This document shows, piece by piece, positions 5,641-14,059 of a stretch of DNA of 64,000 nucleotides. The stretch covers positions 806,001 to 870,000 of the forward strand of contig NZ_CP139137.1 of the NCBI RefSeq assembly GCF_034047335.1. Direction: 5' to 3'. A program made the translations under genes and the position numbers. This stretch comes from Chryseobacterium sp. JJR-5R. GTDB lineage: Bacteria > Bacteroidota > Bacteroidia > Flavobacteriales > Weeksellaceae. Position 1 is the first letter of the stretch, and each line of letters opens with the position of its first letter. The notes beneath the pieces are model-generated. The model was not told the DNA's origin. It saw only the letters and a program-made list of their open reading frames with translations, and ran no database searches.

Positions 5641-5777
5641 ATAAAGTGCCGTAAGGGAAAGGTACTTCGTCTCTTTGGGGAGGAATAATGAAGCCGGTAA
5701 TTCCGGCAAGATTATCTGGTTCGACTCCAGCTTGACGTGCCCCGCCTTTTTTTCTTTTCCTGCCTTTTGCCTTTAAT
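5641..5777 (+). ncRNA. Y-like RNA unit 11 with non-permuted arm order
   Basis: Outer stem TAAAG with CTTTA (5771-5775), motif TGCCG-N14-TTCG, inner stem GGAAAG with CTTTTCC. GGGG (5677-5680) could pair with CCCC (5740-5743) around two hairpins: GCCGG-TAATT-CCGGC (5693-5707) and a T arm CTGG-TTCGACT-CCAG (5716-5730). Here the T arm is the 3' hairpin, unlike the other mimics. It is the last unit before the terminator. Confidence 0.55.
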
Positions 5778-5819
5778 AAATAAATCCGGAAACGATGCGC
5801 ATCGTTTCCGGATTTATTT
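5778..5819. terminator. Perfect 21-bp palindromic bidirectional terminator
   Basis: AAATAAATCCGGAAACGATGC-type left arm (5778-5798) is exactly complementary to the right arm (5799-5819) with no spacer. T-rich sequence flanks it on both strands. It separates the Y array from the HTH genes on the other strand. Its centre is itself TGCGCA, the operator core, probably by chance. Confidence 0.85.
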
Positions 5820-5838
5820 TTATATTACGGTGCATCAG

Positions 5839-6180
5839 TTATTTGGCCTGTATTTTTTCAAATTCTTTTTCAAAGGTTTTTTTCCACTTGGCGATGGTCG
5901 TTCTGCTGATCCTGTATTTTTTAGACATAAAGCTGGTAGACAGGTTATGTTTCTGCTGATACTGCAGGAGCTTCAGCATGGTCTTCTTATCATAGGTCTT
6001 CAGCTGCTGGTTGTTTTTCAGGCTTTCTTTGGATGATTTAAAAATCAGATCGTTAAGTTTTAATATGTCCTCTGAAGTCTTCAGGTTATTCAAAAGCCTC
6101 AGGGTTTTAGGGTCTTTCAGCTTTTCAGGATACTTTTCCCTAAGCATATCCTGATAAATTTTCTTATAATTGGGGCGCAT
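5839..6180 (-). CDS. Small HTH protein of transposase/homeodomain-like type
   Basis: A 113-residue basic protein. The last 50 residues (STSFMSKKYRISRTTIAKWK, then a Lys/Glu-rich tail) form a helix-turn-helix like the N-terminal HTH of IS3-type transposases; the first 60 residues are charged and helical. It lies 12 bp downstream of another HTH gene on the same strand, so the two are one unit. There is no catalytic transposase partner and no inverted repeat, so I do not call an insertion sequence. Next to the Y array it could be a regulator, but such paired genes are frequent in Chryseobacterium and the adjacency may be accidental. Confidence 0.65.
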   Translation of the reverse strand: MRPNYKKIYQDMLREKYPEKLKDPKTLRLLNNLKTSEDILKLNDLIFKSSKESLKNNQQLKTYDKKTMLKLLQYQQKHNLSTSFMSKKYRISRTTIAKWKKTFEKEFEKIQAK

Positions 6181-6192
6181 GATATTCAGGGT

Positions 6193-6609
6193 TTAAATTT
6201 TTTGCAGCCAGCGGTGCAGCGTGCTTTTGGGAATGGAATATTCATTGATAATTTGAGTATGTGTCATGTCGCCGGACTTTATCTTACCAATAATGAATTC
6301 CTTTATTTCCTGGGTATAAATATTTTTCCTGAAGTAGGGGATCTTTTCAGAATTCAGGCTCTTGCTTTTATCAACGGCAGAAGGCGGCGAGTATAAAATC
6401 AGATGGGAGCTGTAGATTCTGAAAAAATCATACTGCAGCAGCTTGGAGCATTTTAAAAGCACGTCTGTATCCACAGAAGCACCGGCATAGATTTTTTTAA
6501 GGCTTTCCTCATCCTTTTTCAGGAAATTACAGATTCTTTCAGTACTTATTTCCAGTTCCTGTACTCTCTCTTTAATGAGCTTTCCTATATGTATTTCTTT
6601 GTATAGCAT
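6193..6609 (-). CDS. Protein with N-terminal XRE-like and C-terminal transposase-like HTH
   Basis: A 138-residue protein. Residues 5-65 (IGKLIKERVQELEISTERIC, then LLKCSKLLQYDFFRIY) resemble a degenerate XRE/Cro HTH. The C-terminus (MTHTQIINEYSIPKSTLHRW) is a second HTH of the Psq/transposase kind. It is the first gene of a two-gene minus-strand unit ending at the palindromic terminator beside the Y array. Function is unknown: DNA-binding regulator is the best guess, IS-derived relic the alternative. Confidence 0.65.
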   Translation of the reverse strand: MLYKEIHIGKLIKERVQELEISTERICNFLKKDEESLKKIYAGASVDTDVLLKCSKLLQYDFFRIYSSHLILYSPPSAVDKSKSLNSEKIPYFRKNIYTQEIKEFIIGKIKSGDMTHTQIINEYSIPKSTLHRWLQKI

Positions 6610-6962
6610 TATTTAAGTAAACATTAGCGTATCAATACAGCGGCAGATAGTTTGGTTATCTGTCTGTATCAAGTTGATTGATAGAATAAATATTCTTATA
6701 AAGATAAATTTTTTTTAACAATAATGCATTATTATTATTTTATTTGTAAAATTAACCGGACAATAATCATATAGTTTATCAATAAATCAGTCATGATAAC
6801 TTTTAAAAGATGTCATCTCCATAAAATATTTGTTATGTGAGTTGATAATCTGTCTCCTATGCCCATTACTTTAAATTTGTTAAAATTAATTAACTATTTT
6901 ATTTCAAATGTAAGAAAATTATAAATAAAATTGTTTAAAGAGGTTTAAACTAGTTATTCAAA
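6610..6962. other. AT-rich divergent intergenic region
   Basis: Spacer between the HTH pair (-) and the SulP gene (+). It contains one TAAATTTG element (6872-6879) that could serve the SulP transcript but without a TTTG at the usual distance. Nothing else recognisable. Confidence 0.4.
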
Positions 6963-7091
6963 ATGAAATATTGGTTAAAATTTAAAATTTTAAAACCTTT
7001 TAACGTCAGCAAGGAGCTGATGACCGTTTCTGAGCAATGCAACAGGATAAAATTTGTGCAAAAAAAATCAAGTGCCTACCTTTGGGGCCTC

Positions 7092-8630
7092 ATGAAAAAT
7101 ACCTTAAGCCTGTTCGATTTTTCGAAAAAAATAAATTATAAAAATGAGTTGCTGGCCGGATTTACCGTAGCCATGACCATGATTCCGGAATCGCTTTCAT
7201 TTGCAATTCTGGCCGGTCTCTCTCCTTTAACAGGTCTGTATGCCGCCTTTATGATGGGGCTCGTTACTGCTGTCCTGGGAGGCCGGCCCGGCATGGTTTC
7301 CGGGGGTGCGGGCGCAACCATCGTGGTGCTGATAGCGCTGATCAAAACCCACGGGATAGAATATCTTTTTGCAACCGTTATGCTGGGAGGTGTTTTGCAG
7401 CTGATGGTCGGGATGTTCCGGTGGGGGAAGTTCGTACGGCTGATTCCGCAGCCTGTGATGTACGGCTTCCTGAATGGGCTGGCGGTCATTATTTTTATGG
7501 CCCAGGTTGAACAGTTTAAAATTACGGGTGCAGACGGGGCTGTGAGCTGGCTGCAGGGCAGTTCGCTCTATATCATGGCCGGATTAACCGCCTTAACAAT
7601 CGCTGTTGTATACTTTTTTCCTAAAATTACAAAAGTGGTTCCGGCATCTCTGGTAGCGATTATATTTGTTTTTGCCGTGGTTTCGGGATTCGGGATCAGT
7701 ACGAAAACCGTTGCCGACATTGCCAGTATCAGCGGAAAGCTGCCTAAGTTCCATATCCCGCAAATTCCTTTTTCATTGGATACTTTACAGGTTATTTTTC
7801 CGTATGCGATGATCATGGCCGGAGTCGGGCTGATTGAATCGCTTCTGACCTTATCCATGGTGGATGAAATTACAAACTCCAAGGGGAATGCCAATAAGGA
7901 AGCCGTAGCACAGGGGCTGGCCAATATCACCAATGGTTTCTTCGGCGGAATGGGCGGCTGTGCCATGGTGGCACAAACCCTGGTAAACCTCAACGCAGGA
8001 TCCAGAACGCGGCTTTCGGGAATTATCGCTTCGCTGACTATTTTAATTATTATCCTCGTTGGGGCCCCGTTCATTGAGAAAATTCCGATGGCTGCTTTAG
8101 TGGGCGTAATGATGGTGGTGGCCATCAGTACGTTCCAGTGGGTATCGATCAGGATTGTCAACAAAATGCCGAAATCCGATATCTTTGTTGGTATTACGGT
8201 AGCTCTGATTACAATCATCCTTCATAACCTGGCCCTGGCTGTTTTGGTCGGCGTAATTATTTCAGCCCTGGTTTTTGCCTGGGACAATGCGAAAAGGATC
8301 CGTGCCAAAAAATATGTGGATGAAAGCGGTGCTAAATACTACGAAATTTACGGGCCGCTGTTTTTTGGTTCTGTCACTGCCTTTACCGATAAATTTGATC
8401 CGTCAGGGGATCCTGAGGTTGTGGTTGTTGATTTCAGGGAAAGCCGGATTGTTGATATGAGTGCCATTGATGCCCTGGATAAACTGTCAAGAAAATACAG
8501 TGAGATGGGTAAAAAACTTCATTTAAGGCATCTGAGCAAGGACTGTATAAAAATGCTGAAAGATGCGGAAGCGGTTATTGAAGTGAATATTCAGGAAGAT
8601 CCTACCTATAAGGTAATGCCTGAAAATTAA
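7092..8630 (+). CDS. SulP family inorganic anion transporter with STAS domain
   Basis: A 512-residue inner-membrane SLC26/SulP protein moving anions such as sulfate or bicarbonate. The membrane domain (about residues 20-385) starts with the family signature PESLSFAILAGLSPLTGLYA and contains GGMGGCAMVAQT. A cytoplasmic STAS domain follows (about residues 410-510; VVDFRESRIVDMSAIDAL). The frame is open from ATG 6963, which would add 43 residues of polar, unconserved sequence; ATG 7092 (MKNTLSLFDFSKKINYKNEL) gives the usual family length and is preferred. It stands alone, and the substrate cannot be decided. Confidence 0.9.
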   Translation: MKNTLSLFDFSKKINYKNELLAGFTVAMTMIPESLSFAILAGLSPLTGLYAAFMMGLVTAVLGGRPGMVSGGAGATIVVLIALIKTHGIEYLFATVMLGGVLQLMVGMFRWGKFVRLIPQPVMYGFLNGLAVIIFMAQVEQFKITGADGAVSWLQGSSLYIMAGLTALTIAVVYFFPKITKVVPASLVAIIFVFAVVSGFGISTKTVADIASISGKLPKFHIPQIPFSLDTLQVIFPYAMIMAGVGLIESLLTLSMVDEITNSKGNANKEAVAQGLANITNGFFGGMGGCAMVAQTLVNLNAGSRTRLSGIIASLTILIIILVGAPFIEKIPMAALVGVMMVVAISTFQWVSIRIVNKMPKSDIFVGITVALITIILHNLALAVLVGVIISALVFAWDNAKRIRAKKYVDESGAKYYEIYGPLFFGSVTAFTDKFDPSGDPEVVVVDFRESRIVDMSAIDALDKLSRKYSEMGKKLHLRHLSKDCIKMLKDAEAVIEVNIQEDPTYKVMPEN

Positions 8631-8656
8631 TCAGGATGAGACTTTAATTTCAAAAA

Positions 8657-8683
8657 CAGATCCCGGTACTGTACCGGGATCTG
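8657..8683 (+). terminator. Terminator after SulP
   Basis: Near-perfect hairpin: CAGATCCCGGTAC and its complement around a single central T. The following T-run is weak (TCTTAAA), so termination may be partial. Confidence 0.6.
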
Positions 8684-9065
8684 TCTTAAACAATCATATT
8701 TGATTTTCTAAAATACTATTGGTTTTAGGGTTGTTTTTTTAGTAGCTTCAGCTTTTTCCCCTTCTGTTTCATGAAATGAGCATCTCTGGTCAATTGGGAA
8801 ACACTTGTTTTTTCCTTATCGGATAATAAAGGAGATTTTCTTCATAGTTACGTGTCTGATATCCTGAAATTAATGATAGTGTTTATCAAGTGTGGTATTT
8901 ATTTTGTGTTTTGTTAAATTTTTAAGGCTTTTAATTGTTTATATTTCATATAATGTATGTATATTTTATTATATATAAACCGGCCACAGCATCTTTGGAC
9001 AGTGCAGTGCATATCAGAAAGTCTTAAATAATTCTTAAAAAAAATCAGCATAAGTTTAAAAATTC
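8684..9065. other. Long AT-rich spacer upstream of the Ter operon
   Basis: About 380 bp without a convincing frame, hairpin or repeat. It is rich in TATATA and GTTTTTTT tracts, and may hold regulatory sites for the Ter operon that I cannot define. Confidence 0.4.
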
Positions 9066-9073
9066 TATCTTTG
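9066..9073 (+). promoter_or_regulatory. Candidate -7 element of the Ter operon
   Basis: TATCTTTG fits TAnnTTTG and lies 93 bp upstream of the first Ter gene. No clear -33 TTTG is seen. Confidence 0.45.
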
Positions 9074-9165
9074 GGGAGAGTTGGTACAATTCAGTAAAAA
9101 CTAATGATTAAACCTGAAGTCAATTCATTTTTTCTAAGCTAAATGAAACTTTAACTTATAAGATT

Positions 9166-9843
9166 TTGAAAACAGATATAGACATCCGCAGTCACTCACA
9201 TTTCTCCTTTGATCTGTGGCTTACCCTCATTAAATCCCATCCTGAATTTAAAGCAAAAAGAGTGGAACTTTTTTCTTCATTCTTTGAAGTTGACCAACCA
9301 GTTGGTGAAGTGGCGAAAGTGGTAAAATACTATGATGATCTCTGTAACACCATTAATGAGGTGACCGGCGGGAACGTAGACACTTTTGAAATCTATCTGC
9401 TGATTCTGGGTGCATTGAATGCGGACCTGAAACAGCTGGACCAAGAGAAATTAAACGGCTTCTACCAGAAAAGCGAAGACCTGTTCCTGGAATATAAGCC
9501 GGTTGTGATTTTCGAAAATTTGCATGATTTTTTTGAAGAAATCAGGAATCAGGGCAAAACCATCAGCATCCTGAGCAATACAGGCTTTATCAAAGGCAAA
9601 ACGATGAGGAAATTCCTGATCAATGAAAACCTTGACCAATATATTGATTTCCATGTATATTCCGATGAAACGAACTGCTCAAAGCCCAGTCCGCAGATAT
9701 TCCGGGAAGTGAAATCCTTAATCAAGAACAGGGAGCTAGACTTACACCGGATCCTGCACATCGGTGACAATCCGGTAGCGGATTACCAGGGCGCAAAAGA
9801 TTTCGGCTTTAATGCACACCTGATCAAACACCCAGTATTATAA
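9166..9843 (+). CDS. HAD-superfamily phosphatase of the Ter cluster
   Basis: A 225-residue HAD hydrolase. Motif I is FDLWLTL (nucleophile Asp near residue 16), motif II ILSNTGF (near 130), motif III lysine in CSKPSPQIF (near 165), motif IV HIGDNPVADYQGAK (near 200), with a helical C1 cap between motifs I and II. The start is TTG 9166; the nearby ATG 9143 is stopped after three codons. It heads a tight operon with a phosphoribosyltransferase-like protein and TerD/TelA. This matches the HAD plus PRTase pair of described Ter stress systems, thought to make or hydrolyse a nucleotide-like metabolite; that role is inferred. Confidence 0.85.
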   Translation: MKTDIDIRSHSHFSFDLWLTLIKSHPEFKAKRVELFSSFFEVDQPVGEVAKVVKYYDDLCNTINEVTGGNVDTFEIYLLILGALNADLKQLDQEKLNGFYQKSEDLFLEYKPVVIFENLHDFFEEIRNQGKTISILSNTGFIKGKTMRKFLINENLDQYIDFHVYSDETNCSKPSPQIFREVKSLIKNRELDLHRILHIGDNPVADYQGAKDFGFNAHLIKHPVL

Positions 9844-9848
9844 ATAAT

Positions 9849-10673
9849 ATGAACACAAGATACAGCTTACATCCCATTCATTCGGCAGATGCGTTTACCT
9901 TTTCTCCTGAAGAATACAGCTATTTTAAATATGGCGACAAGGCATATGCAGAGAAATTTGCCAAAGAACTTTTCAATGGCTTCGTTTCTGAACACAGCGG
10001 CCTTTTGGATACCGAAAAAGAAATCGTCGTGCTGCCTAGCCCTTACATGGCGATTCCTACAGCTTCCAATTTTTTGTGTTTTTACTTTAAGAAATATCTT
10101 GATTTTTACCTGTTTAAAAAAGGAAAAAAATCGAGCATCTTATCAAAAATCAACAGGAACCATACCTATACCGCTGATTACGGAAACCTGAGTTTTGAAG
10201 ACCGGAAAAATTTAATATCCAATGACACCTATTACCTGGACAGGGATTTTCTTAAGGGAAAACTTTGTATTTTTATAGACGATATTAAAATCACGGGAAG
10301 CCATGAGTATACCGTAAATAAAATTCTGGAACAGTATAACGTAGAAGGGGACTTCCTGTTTATGTATTATGCTGAACTGATGAATTTTGAGATCGATCCG
10401 AAGATTGAAAACTTCTTTAATTACTATGCGGTGAACAGCGTGGAACATATTGCGGAAGTGATGATGAAGCCCCGTTTCCAGTTCAATACAAGGATCGTAA
10501 AATATATTTTAGGCCTGGAATCAGGTAAATTTGACTATCTTTCGTCTAAAGTAAAAAAAGAACAGATGGATCACCTGCTTGAGCTGGCCATCAGCAACAA
10601 TTATCATTTAATAAAAGATTATAAAAACAATATAGACACTTTAACACAAACTGAATTATATTATGGCTATTAA
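9849..10673 (+). CDS. Phosphoribosyltransferase-like protein of the Ter cluster
   Basis: A 274-residue protein. The segment LCIFIDDIKITGSHEYTV (near residue 140) resembles the PRPP-binding motif of type I phosphoribosyltransferases (two acidic residues then T-G), and VVLPSPYMAIPTAS near residue 60 precedes it. The rest has little similarity to known PRTases. The gene begins 5 bp after the HAD gene and its last 11 bp overlap the terD start, so it is translationally coupled. PRTase-HAD-TerD modules are known from Ter systems and proposed to produce a nucleoside-like compound; the actual substrate is unknown. Confidence 0.75.
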   Translation: MNTRYSLHPIHSADAFTFSPEEYSYFKYGDKAYAEKFAKELFNGFVSEHSGLLDTEKEIVVLPSPYMAIPTASNFLCFYFKKYLDFYLFKKGKKSSILSKINRNHTYTADYGNLSFEDRKNLISNDTYYLDRDFLKGKLCIFIDDIKITGSHEYTVNKILEQYNVEGDFLFMYYAELMNFEIDPKIENFFNYYAVNSVEHIAEVMMKPRFQFNTRIVKYILGLESGKFDYLSSKVKKEQMDHLLELAISNNYHLIKDYKNNIDTLTQTELYYGY

Positions 10674-11217
10674 CTTACAGAAAGGACAGAGAGAAAATAT
10701 AAACGCGCCTAAATTCACCGTAGGATTAGGATGGGATGTCAACAATACTTCAACAGGCACAGGCTTCGATCTGGATGCTTCCCTGTTTTTACTGGGCGAA
10801 AATAAAAAGCTGGTTTCCGATAGCCACTTTATTTTCTACAACAACCTGGAGTCTCCGGACAAAGCTGTTATTCACACAGGGGACAACCTTACAGGGGACG
10901 GATCGGGAGATGATGAACAGATTAAAATCGATTTAACCAAAATTGATGATGCCGTAAAGGAAATCACGCTTGTTGTCACCATTCATGAAGCAGATGCCAG
11001 AAGGCAGAATTTCGGGCAGGTAAGGAACTCTTTCATCAGGATCTTCAATACCGATACCAATGAAGAGATCCTAAAATATGAACTGGACGAAGATTTCTCC
11101 ATTGAAACGGCTGTGGAATTCGGAAGAATTTACAACAGAAACGGGGAATGGAAATTTGAGGCCGTAGGAAGCGGGCAGAGAGAAGGCCTTGACAAATTTG
11201 TATCAATGTATCAATAA
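10663..11217 (+). CDS. terD: TerD family protein (first copy)
   Basis: A 184-residue TerD/TerZ domain protein. It starts with MAINLQKGQRENI, typical of the family, has FDLDASLFLL and the Ca2+-binding loop GDNLTGDGSGDDEQI (about residues 72-86), and ends with FGRIYNRNGEWKFEAVG. TerD proteins are cytoplasmic calcium-binding beta-sandwich proteins in metal/oxidative stress and phage-response complexes with TelA and TerC. Its start overlaps the upstream gene by 11 bp and TelA follows after 6 bp. A second, more diverged copy is at 13448. Confidence 0.93.
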   Translation: MAINLQKGQRENINAPKFTVGLGWDVNNTSTGTGFDLDASLFLLGENKKLVSDSHFIFYNNLESPDKAVIHTGDNLTGDGSGDDEQIKIDLTKIDDAVKEITLVVTIHEADARRQNFGQVRNSFIRIFNTDTNEEILKYELDEDFSIETAVEFGRIYNRNGEWKFEAVGSGQREGLDKFVSMYQ

Positions 11218-11223
11218 TCAACT

Positions 11224-12393
11224 ATGGATAATCAACCCAACCAACCTATAGACCCGCTTCAGTCCATTGAACCGCTTAAAACCTTTGAGCCTGCACCTAT
11301 GCAGCAGCCTGCACCGGCCGCTAACCAGGGAGCTGCACCGGTAGTGGTGGACAGGGACGGAAACGTCAACCTGGCCCAGTTACAGGTAGAAGAGCGCAGG
11401 AAATATGAAGTGCTTGCCGATTCCATCGATGAAACCAACCCTGGATCCATCGTAAATTTCGGAGCCGATCTCCAGAGGACCCTTTCCAATCAGAGTGACA
11501 GCTTCTTAGGCAATGTAAGACGTTCAAATTCCGGAGAAGTGGGAGAGCTGATCAATAATTTACTGGTCGAGCTTAATTACGTGGATGTCGAAGAACTCAA
11601 CCAGAATAAATTCAAAAGCTTTCTAAGCAAGCTGCCGTTTATGAAGACGCTGATGACGCAGGTAGAGAATTTATTCGCGAAATATGACAAGATCATCAAT
11701 AATATCGACCAGATTGCCTATAAAGTCAATGCGGGAATTATTACCTCGACAAAAGATAACGCAGTACTGCAGACGATTTTTGAAAGCAATGTAAATGCGA
11801 TCAAACAGATTGAAGAACTGGTAATTGCCGGAAACCTCAGAATGGAAAAAGCAGCGGCCGAGCTCGCAACCATGGAGGCTGCCCCGCAGAATTACCAGGA
11901 CTATGAAATTGCAGACAAAAGGGATTTCATCGCGAGGCTGGACCGCAGGCTGGCAGACCTTAAAGTGGTGCGCCTTATCATGATGCAGTCGCTTCCGCAG
12001 ATCAGGCTGGTACAGAACAACAACGTTTCCATTGCTGAAAAAGCGCAGACGATCCTAACGACCACACTGCCGCTCTGGAAAAACCAGCTTTCACTGGCTG
12101 TGGCCATGTACAGGCAGCAGCAGAGCATTGAGATCCAGCAGAAGGTTTCTGCCACTACGGAAGAAATCCTGAAGAAAAACGCAGAGCGCCTGGGCCAGAA
12201 CTCAATCAATGTAGCGAGAGCCAATGAGCAGACGGTCGTTTCTGTGGAGACTTTAAGAGAAACCACTTCAAAACTGATCAGTACCCTGAATGAAGTAAAA
12301 CAGATCCAGAAACAGGGAGCGGAAGGAAGAAGAAAGCTGGATCAGGATCTGATGACGCTGGAACACGAACTGAAAGCAAACGTAAGAGGATAA
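11224..12393 (+). CDS. Toxic-anion resistance protein, TelA family
   Basis: A 389-residue cytoplasmic, largely alpha-helical TelA/KlaA-like protein (PF05816). The first 45 residues are a Pro/Gln/Ala-rich linker. The TelA core runs from about residue 55 to 380, with FLSKLPFMKTLMTQVENLF near residue 137 and the conserved LPLWKNQLSLAVAMYRQQ near residue 285. There are no membrane segments. It sits directly after terD, the usual partner. TelA proteins confer resistance to tellurite and some membrane toxins in other bacteria; the molecular action is unresolved. Confidence 0.92.
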   Translation: MDNQPNQPIDPLQSIEPLKTFEPAPMQQPAPAANQGAAPVVVDRDGNVNLAQLQVEERRKYEVLADSIDETNPGSIVNFGADLQRTLSNQSDSFLGNVRRSNSGEVGELINNLLVELNYVDVEELNQNKFKSFLSKLPFMKTLMTQVENLFAKYDKIINNIDQIAYKVNAGIITSTKDNAVLQTIFESNVNAIKQIEELVIAGNLRMEKAAAELATMEAAPQNYQDYEIADKRDFIARLDRRLADLKVVRLIMMQSLPQIRLVQNNNVSIAEKAQTILTTTLPLWKNQLSLAVAMYRQQQSIEIQQKVSATTEEILKKNAERLGQNSINVARANEQTVVSVETLRETTSKLISTLNEVKQIQKQGAEGRRKLDQDLMTLEHELKANVRG

Positions 12394-12408
12394 TAATACC
12401 CTGAAAAG

Positions 12409-13356
12409 GTGGATGATGAAGCTGTAAACATACTGTCCCAAAGCAAAAGAAGGTTAACGAGACTTAAGCTTCTTGCCAATTTTTTTGAAAATGCCGATAT
12501 AATCTCGATCTATATTAAAACCGATGTTATACATCATCTTTTTCAGGAAAATGAGGCGCTTGACTACAGTAAGCTTGAGCTGTTCCACCTGCAGTATACC
12601 GACAGCCTCATCGAACTTCTGACCAAAATCAAAAGGCAGAAGGAACATGATATGCTGGCAGTCATCAATGAAATTGATGTCAATAATAAATACATTTCAG
12701 GTTTTGAAGAAAAGCAGGCCGATGGTTTTGAAACAGACCGGAGAATGTACAGCGGAATATTTTCCAGCCATTTAAGAAATCTGTATAAAGACCTTACGGA
12801 AGATAAATTCCGGCTGAACTGGGAAAATGTGCTGTATTTCTATAAAAAATACGCAGCCGAATTTTACAGGGCTGGTGTGGATGAGGAACTGTTGAAGTCC
12901 GGTTCATTTCCGGCATATCAGTACCATGATTACCAGATCGAAAGGAAATTGCTGGGAAGGCTTAATATCCAGAACTTTAAAGTCCGTTTTGTCTGCGGGT
13001 ACAACATCTCTGGGAATGAGTATGAGTTGTTTAAGCTGTTTCAGACGGACGACTGTTTTATATTTGATATTGAAGGCAGGAAAATGTACCTGATTGATCC
13101 CAAAAAGCTGGAGAAACTGGATGCCCTACCCAATGAATCAAACCGGCAGACCCTTGTTCAGCAGCTGAAGAACAAAAACCGGAAGCTGGAGGAAACCATC
13201 GGGGAAAGAAAAAGAATGCTGCCGGACCAGGTGATTACTGTTTTGCAGGATTATCTGAAAAATCTGGAAAATGTAGACATCATGAGCAGGATATTCGACA
13301 TCAATGAAGAAACCAATATCCTTCGTGCGATGCTGAATTTAAACCTTAATAATTAG
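12409..13356 (+). CDS. Unrecognised Ter-operon protein
   Basis: A 315-residue soluble protein read from GTG 12409, preceded by AAAAGG at a good distance. I recognise no domain. It is predicted mostly helical, with many charged residues, a central stretch of aromatic residues (YHDYQIERKLLGRLNIQNFK near 175) and a C-terminal Lys/Glu-rich helical part. There are no membrane or signal segments. Its position between telA (15 bp) and the second terD (91 bp) suggests a structural or regulatory part of the Ter complex, possibly a lineage-specific subunit. Confidence 0.7.
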   Translation: MDDEAVNILSQSKRRLTRLKLLANFFENADIISIYIKTDVIHHLFQENEALDYSKLELFHLQYTDSLIELLTKIKRQKEHDMLAVINEIDVNNKYISGFEEKQADGFETDRRMYSGIFSSHLRNLYKDLTEDKFRLNWENVLYFYKKYAAEFYRAGVDEELLKSGSFPAYQYHDYQIERKLLGRLNIQNFKVRFVCGYNISGNEYELFKLFQTDDCFIFDIEGRKMYLIDPKKLEKLDALPNESNRQTLVQQLKNKNRKLEETIGERKRMLPDQVITVLQDYLKNLENVDIMSRIFDINEETNILRAMLNLNLNN

Positions 13357-13447
13357 TAATAAAACCAAACCGTGAAACCGCGAGACATTAAATTAAAGGT
13401 GATGAACGGTTTTGCAGAATAATAACAACAACACTAAACATAAAAAT

Positions 13448-14059
13448 ATGGCGATTAACTTACAGAAAGGTCAGAGGATCAACCTGACAAAAGAAAACGG
13501 AACAACGCTTACACAGGCTTGTGTAGGGATCAACTGGGGAGCAATAGAGAAAAAAGGCTTTTTCGGAGGAACTTCAAAAGAAGCTGTGGATCTTGACGGA
13601 AGCTGTATTTTATACGATGCAAATAAAAATGCCACGGAAGTGATCTACTTCGGTAACCTGAAATCCAAAAACGGATCTGTAAAACACAGCGGTGATGATT
13701 TAACAGGTGACGTGAACGGGGATGACGGGCTTGACAATGAAGTAATCACCGTAGATTTCAGCGGCCTGGATTCCAGTGTAGAGCATGTTGCTTTAGTATT
13801 GAACAGCTACAGAGGACAGGATTTCGGAACCATTCCTTTTGCTTCAATCAGGATTTATGAAGGGACGCCTACCAATGTGAGAGAAGTTTTCGCTAAATAT
13901 GATATTGCCAATGATGCCTCTTTTAAAGGTCATGTGGCGATGGTTATGGGCGTATTCTACAAGAAAAACGGAGAATGGAAGTTCAATGCCGTAGGAGATC
14001 CCACAAAAGACAGGAAACTGGAGGAAACGGTTGAAACCGTAAAACAGAAATACCTGTAA
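13448..14059 (+). CDS. terD: TerD family protein (second copy)
   Basis: A 203-residue TerD protein. ATG 13448 is chosen because it gives the family start MAINLQKGQR; the frame is open from a TTG at 13412, but that adds an Asn-rich unconserved peptide. It contains VDLDGSCILYDANK and a longer Ca2+ loop, GDDLTGDVNGDDGLDNEVI, than the first copy, plus an insertion KKGFFGGTSKEA near residue 32 as in TerX/TerE-type proteins. The two copies likely have different partners in one assembly. Confidence 0.92.
   Translation: MAINLQKGQRINLTKENGTTLTQACVGINWGAIEKKGFFGGTSKEAVDLDGSCILYDANKNATEVIYFGNLKSKNGSVKHSGDDLTGDVNGDDGLDNEVITVDFSGLDSSVEHVALVLNSYRGQDFGTIPFASIRIYEGTPTNVREVFAKYDIANDASFKGHVAMVMGVFYKKNGEWKFNAVGDPTKDRKLEETVETVKQKYL

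Noticed and set aside
4800..5740. Cluster of broken or decayed ordinary tRNA genes, or attachment sites of an integrated element
   Set aside because: The tRNA pieces come in reversed (T arm before D arm) order with paired acceptor strands joined by a short loop, and each sits inside the shared TGYCG...TTCG stem. Random decay would not give that. No integrase or element boundary is present.
5839..6609. Complete insertion sequence
   Set aside because: HTH proteins resemble transposase N-termini, but there is no DDE domain, no terminal inverted repeat and no target duplication.
7136..8218. Long minus-strand frames opposite the SulP gene
   Set aside because: Antisense shadows of a membrane protein; hydrophobic codon pattern mirrored, no start signals.
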